Notes: generated by a model from the letters alone, not told the origin. A stretch of DNA of 64,000 nt from Calditerricola satsumensis (GCF_014646935.1 NZ_BMOF01000002.1:1-64000); one strand, 5' to 3'. Numbered from the stretch's first letter, positions 18,501 to 27,230 are shown. Translations and numbers: made by a program.

Positions 18501-18777
18501 CGCCGGCCTTCACCAGTTCGCCGGTCAGCTCGCGCCCGTCGGTGTACAGCACGAGGCGGATGCTGGCCGGACCGGCCCCGAGCGCTTTGTCGCGCTCCGC
18601 CCGCTTGGCCTCCTGAATGGCGCGATACAGCTGGACTTTGGTCGCGGTGCGCGATTCCGCCTTCGACGGGACAGCCGCACCGTCCTCCCCGACGGGTGGC
18701 GCCGCGAGGGTACCCAACGGCGCCGACACGGCCACGCACGCCGCCACTAGCGCGCAGGCCCAACGGCGTTTCGTCAT
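15520..18777 (-). CDS. Secreted subtilisin-like serine protease (S8) with C-terminal PPC-like domain
   Basis: A 1085-residue protein. Sec signal peptide (MTKRRWACALVAACVAVSAP, cleavage near the LAAPP region), propeptide, then the S8 domain with the triad Asp183 (ILDTGVDPDH), His372 (GHSHGTHVAG) and Ser552 (GTSMSSPH), and oxyanion Asn466 (AISAGNSGPG). Between Asp and His an insert (about 265-310) contains DxDxD-type loops (FNLDGDKKD, DADGDGR, DTNQNGD) that look calcium-binding. A long C-terminal beta-rich part ends with a prepeptidase-C-like domain (about 980-1050). ATG 18777 has GGGGGA 8 bases upstream. A single-gene unit, probably an exported nutritional protease. Confidence 0.88.
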   Translation of the reverse strand: MTKRRWACALVAACVAVSAPLGTLAAPPVGEDGAAVPSKAESRTATKVQLYRAIQEAKRAERDKALGAGPASIRLVLYTDGRELTGELVKAGVRVVQKMKPGVYVVTVGADRAEKLLNIPGILQISVDKIYTLDPRELADPETPGLSGEARPQLATTLDDTNVTAFRAQTGYTGKGVTIAILDTGVDPDHEMLRATADGRIKIVDWQDFTTEGNVTVKPATAEGATVIVGEQAVRVPEAWDGRTVYVGELYEGILPNERLFGYAEGSNTGFDFNLDGDKKDRYAVLLADADGDGRPETVAVDTNQNGDVTDETLLVPYREGVAGGKRSVAAFPSKPGKPAQRVQFVFTRVLTDADGAVVGVNIGFDGHSHGTHVAGIAAGHSAETGLSGVAPDAQVMAIKVLGSNVGGALSHIVEGMIYAAQHGADVVNMSLGSSPDINDGSNLEALVADWLSQTYGTVFAISAGNSGPGINTIGAPGDTTSAVTSGAYISADTWRANYGVDIPGEMLWYFSSVGPREDGWLKPTLVAPGSAYSSVPTWMDGVPYRVYQGTSMSSPHTAGILALLTQAARAEGLVPAGGRIDPAFLARAVQASARPIPGYQPADQGGGLIDVSAAWAYLKAHRGHAPKRVTAEVPYAEKLPVARGIYVRNGEAPRMVTVSLHSEEPRAVTLRVSVDAPWVKVPKAVTIPAERGKKRPRAALPVVLDTERLAPGFHSAVIRLDDGDGVVDLVIPVSIAVPVALDAGTRYAFVDEARVPTAKSKRYFFRVPHGVEKAVITLKVAQDATGNPLGRLKPMVYTPDGLLYRDAPYAGLGSADLVRTVEIPHPQPGVWEVDVYASHGQASAAYRLAEGHYVLDVQLHGVIAEPDQWTLAVPPGAKKSETFTFVNRTGRVLTEARVWGTGLVDLSVDRSVKQVLVFDQRDPEHFDAFFDTFTVTPDNPNVVFEASIRSRTNPDGDDYDLYLLNEAGEVIAYDADGDADEAIRVTSLPPGTYTVLIDNFATPSGYAEIEYRKAVVNASDADPNTTIEVNSRGPAAIPPDGTWQAVATVKVPKGKRTQYAAFLVVDYGTGRTMVPVAVSTDNTK

Positions 18778-18923
18778 GCGTAATCCCCCGTTTCCCCGTG
18801 GCGTTTGTGTTTGGACCCGGCCCGAACTCGCGTGGCTCCCCCCTTTCCCCAAGCCGGATCATTGTTTCTATTCGATGGAGATTTTGGAATTCCTGCTTTT
18901 CGAACAAAGCAGGGCAGCCTGGT

Positions 18924-20984
18924 TCAATCGAGCTTCACGCCCTCCAGCACCCCTTCCCGTTCCAGGTAAGCGCGCAAGGCGGCATACTCCGGCGCCGTCC
19001 AGAAGGCGGGACGGTTGACGAGGTCGGCCGCATCGATCCGCGCAGCATCCAGCAGGTCGGCGTCGCGGGAGAGGTCGGCCACCTTGAAGTCGGGGAGCCC
19101 GCTCTGGCGCGTGCCGAAGAGGTCGCCTGGGCCGCGCAGCTCGAGGTCGCGGCGGGCCAGCTCGAAGCCGTCGGTCGTCTCCGTCATGATGCGCATCCGT
19201 TCGCGGCCCACTTCCGACTTGGGATCGGCGACGAGGATGCAGTACCCCTGGTGTTCCCCGCGCCCCACGCGGCCGCGCAGCTGGTGCAGCTGGGCCAGTC
19301 CGAAGCGCTCGGCGTCGTAGATCACCATCACCGTGGCGTTGGGCACGTTGACGCCCACCTCCACCACCGTCGTCGAGACGAGGACGCGCGCCTCGCCGCG
19401 GGCAAACCGGCGCATGACCGCGTCCTTCTCCGCGCCCGGCAGGCGGCCGTGCAACAGGGCCACGGGAAAGCCGCGCGGCTCAAAGCGCGCGCGAAGCCGC
19501 TCGTACCAATCGACGGCGTTTTCGAGGTCCAGCTTTTCCGACTCCTCGATGAGCGGGCAGATGAAATAGGCCTGGCGTCCGGCGGCCAGCTCCTTTTCGA
19601 CGAAGGCGAGGACGCGTTCCATGAGCGCCTCCTTCACCCAATAGGTCTTCACCGGCTTGCGCCCCGCCGGCAGCTCGTCCATCACCGACACGTCCATGTC
19701 CCCGAAGACGGCAAGGGCCAGCGTGCGCGGAATGGGCGTCGCCGTCATGAACAGGGCGTCGGGGTTAAGCCCCTTTTGCCGCAGGATGCGCCGCTGCTCG
19801 ACGCCAAAGCGGTGCTGCTCGTCGGTGATGACGAGGCCGAGGCGGCGAAACTGGACGTCCTCCTGGATCAGGGCGTGCGTCCCGACCACCACGTCGATGA
19901 GGCCCATGGCCAGACCGTCCAAAACTTCGCGCCGCTCGCGAGCCGTGGCCCGACCGGTGAGCAGGGCCACCTGCACGCCGTGCGGGGCCAGAAGGCGCTC
20001 CAGCGTGTCGCGGTGCTGCTCGGCGAGGATCTCCGTCGGCACCATCAGCGCGCCCTGGTACCCGGCGCGGACGACGGAAAAGAGGGCCACGGCGGCCACC
20101 ACCGTCTTCCCTGAGCCGACGTCCCCCTGCAGGAGGCGGTTCATCGCGTACGGGGCTTCCAGGTCGTTCAGGATCTCGGCGATGACGCGCTTTTGCGCGC
20201 CAGTGAGGGGAAAGGGCAGCTGGCGCACAAAGGCCCGCACCGCCTCGCGCGGGACGGACTTTGCCTCGCCCGGCGCGTTGCGGCGCGTGGTGTAGCGGTA
20301 GGCCTGCATCTTCAGCTGGAAAAAAAACAGCTCCTCGTAGGCGAAGCGCTGGCGGGCGCGCTCGCCCTCGGCGGCATTGCGGGGAAAGTGCATGCACCGA
20401 AGCGCGTCAGCATAGGGCAGGAGCCTGCGGCGGGCCACCACTTCGGCCGGCAGCGGGTCGACGAGGTGCGGGCCAAAGGCGGCGAGGGCCGCGGCCACGG
20501 CCTGGCGCACGAGGGCGACGGGCACGCCCTCGCGCACCGAGTAAACGGGCACGAGCCCCTCGGCGTGGCCCTTGCCCGGCCAACGGTAGGCATCGACGGT
20601 GATCTGCGCCCGGTAGCGGTCCCATTTGCCGCTGAGGAGGATCCGCTTGCCCGGGGCCAGCTGCTTGGCCAGATACGGCCGGTTGAAGACCACCGCCGTG
20701 GCCAACACCGGTCCGACAAACACGCGAAAGGCGAGGCGCGACTTCTTCTTCCCGTAGGTCCGCAGCACCGGTTCGCCCCACACCTCGCCCTCGACGGTCA
20801 CCCGCTCGCCGTGGTCGGCCGTGGTCAGGTCGCGCACGCGCCAGTCGTCGTAGCGGTAGGGAAAATAGGAGAGAAGGTCGCCGACGGTGGCGATACCGAG
20901 GGTGGCGAGCAGGCGGGCGCGCTCCTCCCCCACGCCGGGGACGGCCGTCACGGGCAGCTCGAGAACGCGGGTGTCGTACCCCAT
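18924..20984 (-). CDS. recG: ATP-dependent DNA helicase RecG
   Basis: 686 residues: N-terminal wedge/OB domain, Walker A GDVGSGKT, motif II DEQH in [10 protein letters not shown], motif [11 protein letters not shown], and motif [11 protein letters not shown]. It remodels stalled replication forks and Holliday junctions. ATG 20984 (MGYDTRV) is preferred over the upstream in-frame ATG because GGGAGG is 7-8 bases before it. It follows sdaAA by 29 bases, the same order as B. subtilis sdaAB-sdaAA-recG. Confidence 0.96.
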   Translation of the reverse strand: MGYDTRVLELPVTAVPGVGEERARLLATLGIATVGDLLSYFPYRYDDWRVRDLTTADHGERVTVEGEVWGEPVLRTYGKKKSRLAFRVFVGPVLATAVVFNRPYLAKQLAPGKRILLSGKWDRYRAQITVDAYRWPGKGHAEGLVPVYSVREGVPVALVRQAVAAALAAFGPHLVDPLPAEVVARRRLLPYADALRCMHFPRNAAEGERARQRFAYEELFFFQLKMQAYRYTTRRNAPGEAKSVPREAVRAFVRQLPFPLTGAQKRVIAEILNDLEAPYAMNRLLQGDVGSGKTVVAAVALFSVVRAGYQGALMVPTEILAEQHRDTLERLLAPHGVQVALLTGRATARERREVLDGLAMGLIDVVVGTHALIQEDVQFRRLGLVITDEQHRFGVEQRRILRQKGLNPDALFMTATPIPRTLALAVFGDMDVSVMDELPAGRKPVKTYWVKEALMERVLAFVEKELAAGRQAYFICPLIEESEKLDLENAVDWYERLRARFEPRGFPVALLHGRLPGAEKDAVMRRFARGEARVLVSTTVVEVGVNVPNATVMVIYDAERFGLAQLHQLRGRVGRGEHQGYCILVADPKSEVGRERMRIMTETTDGFELARRDLELRGPGDLFGTRQSGLPDFKVADLSRDADLLDAARIDAADLVNRPAFWTAPEYAALRAYLEREGVLEGVKLD

Positions 20985-21013
20985 CGTTTGGCCTCCCTCG
21001 CCTTGTCTCCGCA

Positions 21014-21925
21014 TCACTCACCGGGCGGTTGCGGCTCGATCGCCGGGGCCCGGCCGAAAATCTTCGCCGCCAGGGCCCGCCCCGTCGGGGTGGCCGCCAG
21101 CCCGCCCAGGGCCGTCTCCTTCAGCGCCCGCGGCATGCTGGCGCCGATGCGGTACATCGCCTCGATCACCTCATCGGGCGGAATGACGCTCGTCACGCCG
21201 GCCAGGGCCAAGTCGGCGGCGACGAGGGCGACGGCCGCCCCCATGGCGTTCCGCTTGACGCACGGCGCCTCCACCAGCCCGGCAACGGGATCGCACACCA
21301 GACCGAGGAGATTTTTCAACGCGATGGCCACCGCTTCGCCCGACTGGCGCGGCGTGCCGCCGGCCATCTCCACAATGGCCGCCGCCGCCATCGCCGTGGC
21401 CGAACCCACCTCCGCCTGGCAGCCCCCGGTGGCCCCGGCGATAAAGGCGTTGTTGGCGATGATGTAGCCGATGGCCCCGGCCGTGAACAGGAAGCGGATC
21501 TGCTGCTCGCGCGTCGCCTCCAGCTTTTCCGAGAGGGCAAACAGCGTCCCCGGCACGACGCCGGCAGCGCCGGCCGTCGGCGTGGCCACGATCGTGCCCA
21601 TGGCCGCGTTCACTTCGTTGACCGCCATCGCCTTGGACACGGCGTCGAGCACCGTGTGGCCGGACAAGAAGGTTCCCCGGGCCAGGTATTCCTGCACCTT
21701 CTTCGCCGCGCCGCCCGACAGGCCGCTGCGCGAGCGAATGTCCTCGGTGATGCCGCGCCGGACAGCCTGTTCCATCACCTCGAGGTTTTGGGCCATCTGG
21801 CGCCAAATCTCCTCGCGGCTGCGCCCGGAGACGGCCATTTCCGCCTCGATCATCACCTCGGAGATCGGTTTTTGTTCCCGTTCGCACCGTTCCACCAGTT
21901 CCTTTATGCTCCGAAAGTGGGCCAT
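21014..21925 (-). CDS. sdaAA: L-serine dehydratase, alpha subunit
   Basis: 303 residues. The iron-sulfur L-serine deaminase catalytic subunit has [30 protein letters not shown] and [16 protein letters not shown], which contain the cluster cysteines. It converts L-serine to pyruvate and ammonia. AAAGGAG lies upstream of ATG 21925. It works with the beta subunit encoded 24 bases upstream. Confidence 0.95.
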   Translation of the reverse strand: MAHFRSIKELVERCEREQKPISEVMIEAEMAVSGRSREEIWRQMAQNLEVMEQAVRRGITEDIRSRSGLSGGAAKKVQEYLARGTFLSGHTVLDAVSKAMAVNEVNAAMGTIVATPTAGAAGVVPGTLFALSEKLEATREQQIRFLFTAGAIGYIIANNAFIAGATGGCQAEVGSATAMAAAAIVEMAGGTPRQSGEAVAIALKNLLGLVCDPVAGLVEAPCVKRNAMGAAVALVAADLALAGVTSVIPPDEVIEAMYRIGASMPRALKETALGGLAATPTGRALAAKIFGRAPAIEPQPPGE

Positions 21926-21949
21926 GGTCCCCGCTCCTTTGCCTGTCCC

Positions 21950-22615
21950 TTAAACCGGGTGAACGTAATTGGCCGCGAGCACATGCGGGATGGCCGCAAT
22001 CTCCCGGATGACGTCCTCGGGGAGCGCTTGATCGGTCTCGATGACCATCAGCGCTTCGCGCCCGCGCTCGCGGCGCGCCACTTCCATGTGCCCGATGTTG
22101 ATGGCGTGCTTGGCCAGCACATTCGACACCGCGGCGATCATCCCGTATCGGTCCTCATGAAGCACCAAAAGCGCCGGGTGGTTGCCAGAAAGCTTCAGGG
22201 CAAACCCGTTCAGCTCGACGATCTCAATCTTGCCGCCGCCGATGGAGATCCCAACCAGTTCCAGGCTCCCCTTTTCGTCGCGCAGGAGCACGCGAGCGGT
22301 GTTGGGGTGGGGCGCCTCCTCGTCGGACAGGCGGAACTCCACCCGAATGCCGTGTTCGGCTGCGATCTCGAGCGCCTGCGGAATGCGCGGATCAAACGTA
22401 TCGAAATCGAGGATGCCTCCGACGATGGCCACGTCGGTGCCGTGCCCGCGGTAGGTTTGGGCGAAGGACCCGTAAAAGGTGATGACGGCCTCCTTCGGCT
22501 CGCGGCCGAACAGCGCGCGCGCCGTGCGGCCGATGCGGGCAGCACCCGCGGTATGGGAGCTGGACGGCCCGATCATGATCGGGCCGATGATGTCAAACAC
22601 GGAACGGTATTTCAT
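21950..22615 (-). CDS. sdaAB: L-serine dehydratase, beta subunit
   Basis: 221 residues. The N-terminal part has SVFDIIGPIMIGPSSSHTAG; a C-terminal ACT domain (about 150-215, LVLHEDRYGMIAAVSNVLA) probably senses serine. GGGGGAGG precedes the ATG. Heads the sdaAB-sdaAA-recG unit; a 98-base gap separates it from the DegV gene. Confidence 0.95.
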   Translation of the reverse strand: MKYRSVFDIIGPIMIGPSSSHTAGAARIGRTARALFGREPKEAVITFYGSFAQTYRGHGTDVAIVGGILDFDTFDPRIPQALEIAAEHGIRVEFRLSDEEAPHPNTARVLLRDEKGSLELVGISIGGGKIEIVELNGFALKLSGNHPALLVLHEDRYGMIAAVSNVLAKHAINIGHMEVARRERGREALMVIETDQALPEDVIREIAAIPHVLAANYVHPV

Positions 22616-22713
22616 CCACGCTGCCTCCCCCTGTGGGCAACCCGTTCAACCGCATTCCCGTTTGTCCTTAGCCGTTTAACGGCGTAAGCGCTTCCGCTCT
22701 TCCTTCTTTCATT

Positions 22714-23577
22714 TTATCCGGTCACCAGCGAGACGGCGAGGGTGCCAGGACCCACGTGGGCGCCGACCACCGGCCCGATCTCCGCCACGTCGACGGCCCC
22801 CTCAACGCGAAACATCGCCTGGACCCGTTCCCGAAGCGCCGCCGCTTCCTCCGGCACGGCGGCGTAGAGCACCGCCGCGCGCACCGGCCGGTCGCCGACG
22901 CGCTCCGCCAGCAGGGCAAAGAGGCAGTCGAGGGCCTTTTTCTTCCCGCGCACCTTGTCGGCAACGCCGATCTCGCCCTCTTCCAGCGTAAGCAGGGGCT
23001 TCACCTGCAACAGGCTGCCCACCAGCGCGGCGGCGCGTCCAATGCGCCCGCCCTTGTGCAGGTACTCGAGGGTGTCCACCAAAAAAAAGACGTGCGTGTT
23101 CGCGCGAAGGCGGTCCACCAACGCGATGCATTCGTCCGCCGCTGCCCCGCCCCGGGCCGCTTCCGCCACGCGCCGCACGATGTACCCCATCGGATACGCC
23201 GTCAGCTTCGTATCGACAACGATGACCTCGGCTCGGTCGGCCACCAGCTGCTTGGCCACCGCTGCCGCCTGCAACGTGCCGCTGAAGCGGGCCGACAGGT
23301 GGAGGGAGAGAATCGTCGGCCGCGTCTCGCCGGCGCTGGCGATGATCCGCTCGTACACGGCCACAAACTCGTGCGGCGACGGCTGGGACGTCGTCGCCGG
23401 GACACCGGCTTGCCGCATCCGCTCGTAAAAGGCTGCCGGTGTGATGTCCACCCCGTCGCGGTAGCTTTCGCCGCCGATGCGCACCACGAGCGGCACCACG
23501 GCTATGCCGAGGCGCTCGGCCGTCTCCGGCGGGAGATCCGCCGTGCTGTCCGTCACCACGTACACCCCATCCGCCAT
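22714..23577 (-). CDS. DegV-family fatty-acid-binding protein (FakB type)
   Basis: About 287 residues of the DegV family: VVTDSTADLP at the start, LSLHLSARFSGTLQAA (fatty-acid carboxylate-binding Ser region) and THVFFLVDTLEYLHKGGRIG. FakB proteins present fatty acids to the kinase FakA for phosphorylation. The gene lies directly downstream of the fakA locus, which fits that role, but fakA is broken here. The start is uncertain: ATG 23577 has AGGAGG only 2 bases away; the GTG four codons later would have a 14-base spacing. Confidence 0.85.
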   Translation of the reverse strand: MADGVYVVTDSTADLPPETAERLGIAVVPLVVRIGGESYRDGVDITPAAFYERMRQAGVPATTSQPSPHEFVAVYERIIASAGETRPTILSLHLSARFSGTLQAAAVAKQLVADRAEVIVVDTKLTAYPMGYIVRRVAEAARGGAAADECIALVDRLRANTHVFFLVDTLEYLHKGGRIGRAAALVGSLLQVKPLLTLEEGEIGVADKVRGKKKALDCLFALLAERVGDRPVRAAVLYAAVPEEAAALRERVQAMFRVEGAVDVAEIGPVVGAHVGPGTLAVSLVTG

Positions 23578-23626
23578 CGCCTCCTGTCGGATTCCTGTCG
23601 CTTTCGCGGTCTTGATAGCGTCTGGC

Positions 23627-25172
23627 TCACTCCACAGAAAAGATAAAGGAATAGACCGGTTGCCCGCCGCGGTGGGCCTCCACTTCCAGCTCCGGCCACG
23701 CCGCGGCGATGGCGGAAACCACGTCCTCCACCGTTTGGTCGTCGACGCCGGCGCCGGCGAGCACGGTGACAAGCGACGCATCCGGATCAATCAGCGCCTC
23801 CATGAGCCGCCGCACAATCGAGAGCAGTTCCGATCCGGCGGCCACGATCGCCCCTTCGGCAATGCCGAGGTAATCCCCCTGCCGAATGGCCACGCCGCCC
23901 GATACGCTGTCGCGCACCGCGGTGGTGACGAGGCCCGTCTTCACCGCGGCGGCGGCATCCAGCATGGCGGTACGGTTTTCGTCGAGAGAACGGTCCGGAT
24001 CAAAGGCCACCATCGCCGCCAGGCCTTGGGGGATCGACCGGGTGGCCACGACGACCGTCGGCACGTCCACCAGCGTCGCCGCCTGCTGGGCGGCCAGCAC
24101 GACGTTCCCGTTGTTGGGCAGCACGATCACCTGCCGGGCGCCCGTCCGCCGAATGGCTTCCGCAATCGCCGCGGCGGATGGGTTCATCGTCTGCCCGCCC
24201 TCCACGACGACATCGACCCCAGACCTGTTCGCGCATGTTCTCGATTTTGACGCGGAGCAATTCGCCGTACGCTTGGGCGAGGTTCAGCACGGTGCCGGGC
24301 GTCTCCGTGTGAAGGTGGACCTTGACGAGCTTCTCGTCGGCCACAACGAGAAGCGAGTCGCCGTATGGGCTCAGCGCCTGACGGAAGGCGTCCTCCCGAA
24401 AGGCGTACGCTTTGGCCGGATCGAGAGCGATGAGCACCTCCGTGCAGTAGCCGTAGGCGATCTCTTCGGTGCGGAAGTGGGCTTGCGCGGGCCGCGGGGA
24501 AACGGGGACGTCTGCAGGCGTCGGCGCGCCGGCTCCCGCCCTTGAAAGCGCTTCCGCTTGCACCCGCGCCCCCTCACCCCGCAACGCGTCGAGAAAGCCT
24601 TCGTAGACGCAGACCAGCCCCTGTCCGCCTGCATCCACCACGCCGACCCTTTTCAACGTGGGCAAGAGCTCCGGCGTCTGGCGCAGGGCCGCGCGGGCCG
24701 CCTCGAGCGCCTCCGCCATCACGGCGACCACGCTGTCCGCCCCCGGAGCAATCGCCATGGCGCGGGACGCGGCTTCCCGGGCCACGGTCAGCACCGTTCC
24801 CTCCACCGGTTCGAGCACGGCCTGATACGCCGTCTGCACGCCGGCCTCGAGCGCTTGGGCCAGGCCGAACGCATCGAGGTCAACACGATCCTGACACGCT
24901 TGCGCAAACCCACAGAAAAATTGGGACAAAATGACACCGGAATTGCCGCGGGCCCCCATCAACAGGCCGCGAGAGAAGGCCGCCAGCGCCCGCCCCAGGT
25001 GCGCCTCGGCCGCGCGCTGCAGCTCGGTGACACCCGCCTCCAGGGTCAACGTCATGTTCGTCCCCGTATCGCCATCGGGAACCGGAAAGACGTAAGCCGA
25101 CACATCCATGGGGCCACGCCCCTTGTGCTGCTTACGTCCGAGCAACTGTCCTCGAAAACGCCTACCGACCAT
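23627..25172 (-). pseudogene. fakA: Disrupted fatty-acid kinase gene fakA (YloV)
   Basis: The N-terminal kinase half (FPVPDGDTGTNM, GARGNSGVILSQF, KRVGVVDAGGQGL) reads in one frame to KIENMREQ at about 24225. The C-terminal half (VVEGGQTMNPS, IVLPNNGNVVLAAQQA, IPQGLAAMVAFDPD) continues in another frame to 23627. The segment that normally links them (family AVAAGEG-like stretch, about 30-40 residues) is missing. The extreme N-terminus is also poorly conserved; starts at 25172 or 25109 (AAGGGG upstream) are possible. FakA phosphorylates fatty acids bound to FakB. Two separate polypeptides could be made, but an intact enzyme cannot. Confidence 0.75.
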
Positions 25173-25231
25173 TGTACACAACGGGGGCCCATTTGGAAAG
25201 GCAACACGCCTTCGCCCGCCTTCGCCATGCC

Positions 25232-25260
25232 TTGCATCTTTTCCGCAGCTGTGCTAAGAT
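25232..25260 (+). promoter_or_regulatory. Sigma-A promoter of rpmB
   Basis: TTGCAT (25232-25237), 17-base spacer ending in TGC, TAAGAT (25255-25260): near-consensus with an extended -10. It lies 60 bases upstream of rpmB and may also serve yedE-yedF. Confidence 0.75.
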
Positions 25261-25319
25261 GAACGCGGTGTTTTTCCCGGCCCCCACCGTATCGACCCGA
25301 AACGTGAGGAGGTGGCGAA

Positions 25320-25508
25320 ATGGCACGCGTCTGCTATGTGACGGGGAAACGCCCGTCGACGGGGCACAAAGTGAGCCACTCGAACAAAAAGTCCAAGCGC
25401 CGCTGGATGCCCAACCTGCAAAAGGTGCGCATTCTCGTGAACGGCAAACCGAAGCGCGTGTGGGTGAGCGCCAAGGCGCTGAAGTCCGGGAAAGTGCAGC
25501 GCGTCTGA
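25320..25508 (+). CDS. rpmB: 50S ribosomal protein L28
   Basis: 62 residues, full length, with [20 protein letters not shown] and the C-terminal [27 protein letters not shown] precedes the ATG. Only one cysteine is present, so it is the zinc-free type of L28. Orientation relative to fakA and spoVM is as in B. subtilis. Confidence 0.97.
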   Translation: MARVCYVTGKRPSTGHKVSHSNKKSKRRWMPNLQKVRILVNGKPKRVWVSAKALKSGKVQRV

Positions 25509-25605
25509 GCAAAGCCCCAGGCGCGCTTTTCCTTTTTGGCACCCTTCGACACCGTGCAGGACGTAAGCGCAACACCGTCCCGCGGCGACGCGAGAAGGGG
25601 AAGGG

Positions 25606-26847
25606 ATGATGATGCGGCGCCTTTACCACAGGCTTTTCGTTGACTACTGGAACCCGTACGTGGCCGTCGGCCTGGCGGGCGTCCTCAGCGCCCTGTATTT
25701 CGGCGTGACCGGAACCGTCTGGGCGGTAACCGGCGAGTTTACGCGCTTCGGCGGCCACCTGTTGCAGGCTCTGGGGGTGGACATCTCCCAGTGGGCCTAT
25801 TTTCAGATGATCCGCATGAACGGCACACCGTGGACGCGCACCGACGGCTGGATCGTTCTTGGCATGCTGTTCGGTGCACTGATCACCGTGCTGTTGGGCA
25901 ACCACTTCAAGCTGCGGGTGCCGCAGCAGAAGCGTCGCCTGCTGCAGGGATTTCTCGGCGGCGTCCTTGCGGGATTTGGGGCCCGCATGGCCCTCGGTTG
26001 CAACCTGGCCGCCTTTTTCACCGGGGTGCCGCAATTTTCGTTCCATTCCTGGATCTTCATGGTCACCACGGCGGTCGGCACCTACCTCGGCGTCCAAATC
26101 GTGCAAACCCCCTGGTGGCGAGGCAAACCGAATCTGACGCGCGTGGCGGGCAAGCCGGTGCTGGCCACCGCGCAACCTCCGCGTCGGAAGGTGCAGCCGC
26201 TGTTGGGGCTGCTGGTGCTGGCCGTTTTTGTCGCCATCGTGGGGCATTACCTGTTTGTGGGTAAACCCTTGCTTGCGGCAGCCGCGTTGTTTGGTGCCGG
26301 GTTCGGCATCCTGATTGAGCGGGGACAAATCTGCTTCACCTCCGCCTTCCGCGATCTCTGGGTCAGCGGCCGCGCCGTCATGACGAAAGCGCTGGCGGTC
26401 GGCATGATGATTTCCGTCGTGCTCACCTTCTGGTTGATTCAGTCCGGCATTCCGCCGGTCATCAAGGTGGCCGCCCCCAGCACCGCGCTGGGCGGGATCC
26501 TGTTCGGGCTGGGCATCGTCCTTGCCGGCGGCTGCGAAACCGGTTGGATGTACCGCGCCATGGAAGGGCAGGTCCTGTTCTGGGTGGTCGGCGTGGGCAA
26601 CATCACAGGGGCAACCCTGCTGGCCTACGCCTGGGACCATCTCGGCCTCTATTCTGCCCTCACGGAGGGCTGGACGCCCGTCAACTTGCTTGAAACCTGG
26701 GGCCCCTGGGGCGCGCTGTTTGGCACCCTGGCCATGCTGCTCTGCTGGTTCCTCCTTGCATCGTGGTGGGAAAAACACTACCGGTTTGGCCGGGGGCTGA
26801 AAGCAACGGAACCGCGCCTCATCCCCCAGAAAACCACACTGCGCTGA
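25606..26847 (+). CDS. yedE: YedE-family putative selenium transporter
   Basis: A 413-residue membrane protein with about 10-12 hydrophobic segments of the YeeE/YedE (TsuA) fold. The two conserved cysteine motifs are present: GARMALGCNLAAFFTG in the first half and LAGGCETGWMYRAMEG in the second; these line the substrate path in thiosulfate-importing relatives. YedE-type members co-occur with selenium use. Three consecutive ATGs start at 25606, with AAGGGGAAGGG immediately upstream; the third (25612) has the best spacing. It lies 97 bases after rpmB and 17 bases before yedF, inserted between rpmB and spoVM, which are adjacent in B. subtilis. Confidence 0.87.
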   Translation: MMMRRLYHRLFVDYWNPYVAVGLAGVLSALYFGVTGTVWAVTGEFTRFGGHLLQALGVDISQWAYFQMIRMNGTPWTRTDGWIVLGMLFGALITVLLGNHFKLRVPQQKRRLLQGFLGGVLAGFGARMALGCNLAAFFTGVPQFSFHSWIFMVTTAVGTYLGVQIVQTPWWRGKPNLTRVAGKPVLATAQPPRRKVQPLLGLLVLAVFVAIVGHYLFVGKPLLAAAALFGAGFGILIERGQICFTSAFRDLWVSGRAVMTKALAVGMMISVVLTFWLIQSGIPPVIKVAAPSTALGGILFGLGIVLAGGCETGWMYRAMEGQVLFWVVGVGNITGATLLAYAWDHLGLYSALTEGWTPVNLLETWGPWGALFGTLAMLLCWFLLASWWEKHYRFGRGLKATEPRLIPQKTTLR

Positions 26848-26864
26848 GGAAGGGGGGGAAACGG

Positions 26865-27113
26865 ATGGCCGAGGAATGGAAAGCGGATTTCCTCCTCGAT
26901 ATCCGCGGCGAGCCATGACCCTATCCGGTCATGTATGCGCTGGATGCGCTGAATCAGATGAAACCGGGAGAAGTGCTCTTGGTGATTGCGGACTGTCCCC
27001 AGTCCTTTCGCAGCGTACCCGAAGAGGTGGTCAAACACGGGTACGAGCTGATGCGTGAACCGGAGAAACGCGGACAGGATCTCTATTTCTACATTCGCGT
27101 TCCGCGTCCGTAA
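26865..27113 (+). CDS. yedF: Candidate selenoprotein: YedF/TusA-like protein with Sec at the conserved Cys
   Basis: From ATG 26865 (GAGGAAGGGGGG upstream): MAEEWKADFLLDIRGEP, TGA at 26916-26918, then PYPVMYALDALNQMKPG and a complete SirA/TusA-like domain, 82 residues counting the TGA. The family motif is CPxP; here the TGA takes the place of that single essential cysteine. The rest of the fold is intact, including the second half VADCPQ-like IADCPQSF. It directly follows yedE, the usual partner. TusA relatives carry persulfide sulfur; YedF is thought to handle selenium. A start at 26931 would delete the active residue. Reading TGA as selenocysteine is an inference supported by the neighbour and by a second similar case in the window. 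Confidence 0.85.
26922..26946 (+). promoter_or_regulatory. Candidate bacterial SECIS element in yedF
   Basis: After the UGA, UAUCCGG (26922-26928) pairs with CUGGAUG (26940-26946), 7 bp with two G-U pairs. Inside, CA/UG (26930-26931/26936-26937) closes a UGUA loop, leaving a bulged U at 26929. An alternative is GCGC/GCGC (26937-26940/26946-26949) with loop UGGAU, beginning 22 nt after UGA. Either puts a G in the first two loop bases. Hand-folded only. Confidence 0.45.
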
Positions 27114-27128
27114 TCCGCATGGCATCAT

Positions 27129-27220
27129 CCCCCACCGTTTCCTTCTAAACAAAAATGCGTGCAGACCTTTTTTCGAACGTCCTTGGCCTGCACGCGGGAG
27201 GCTTCGGTGGGGGCTTTTTT
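27129..27220. terminator. Nested bidirectional terminator between yedF and spoVM
   Basis: Outer stem CCCCCACCG/CGGTGGGGG (27129-27137/27205-27213), then CTTTTTT, ends the plus-strand yedF transcript. Inner stem GCGTGCAG/CTGCACGC (27157-27164/27188-27195) has ATTTTTGTTT on its minus-strand exit and ends the spoVM transcript. Two perfect stems share one site for two convergent units. Confidence 0.7.
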
Positions 27221-27230
27221 GTGCCGGACA

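Noticed and set aside
25173-25204. TTGCCT ... TACAAT as a fakA promoter
   Set aside because: A 20-base spacer is too long, and the -10 would lie on the possible start codon.
14601-27113. TGA read as tryptophan (alternative genetic code)
   Set aside because: All recognised genes in the window use TGA as a normal stop (many ATGA/GTGA overlaps), and Trp at a catalytic Cys position would not make sense.
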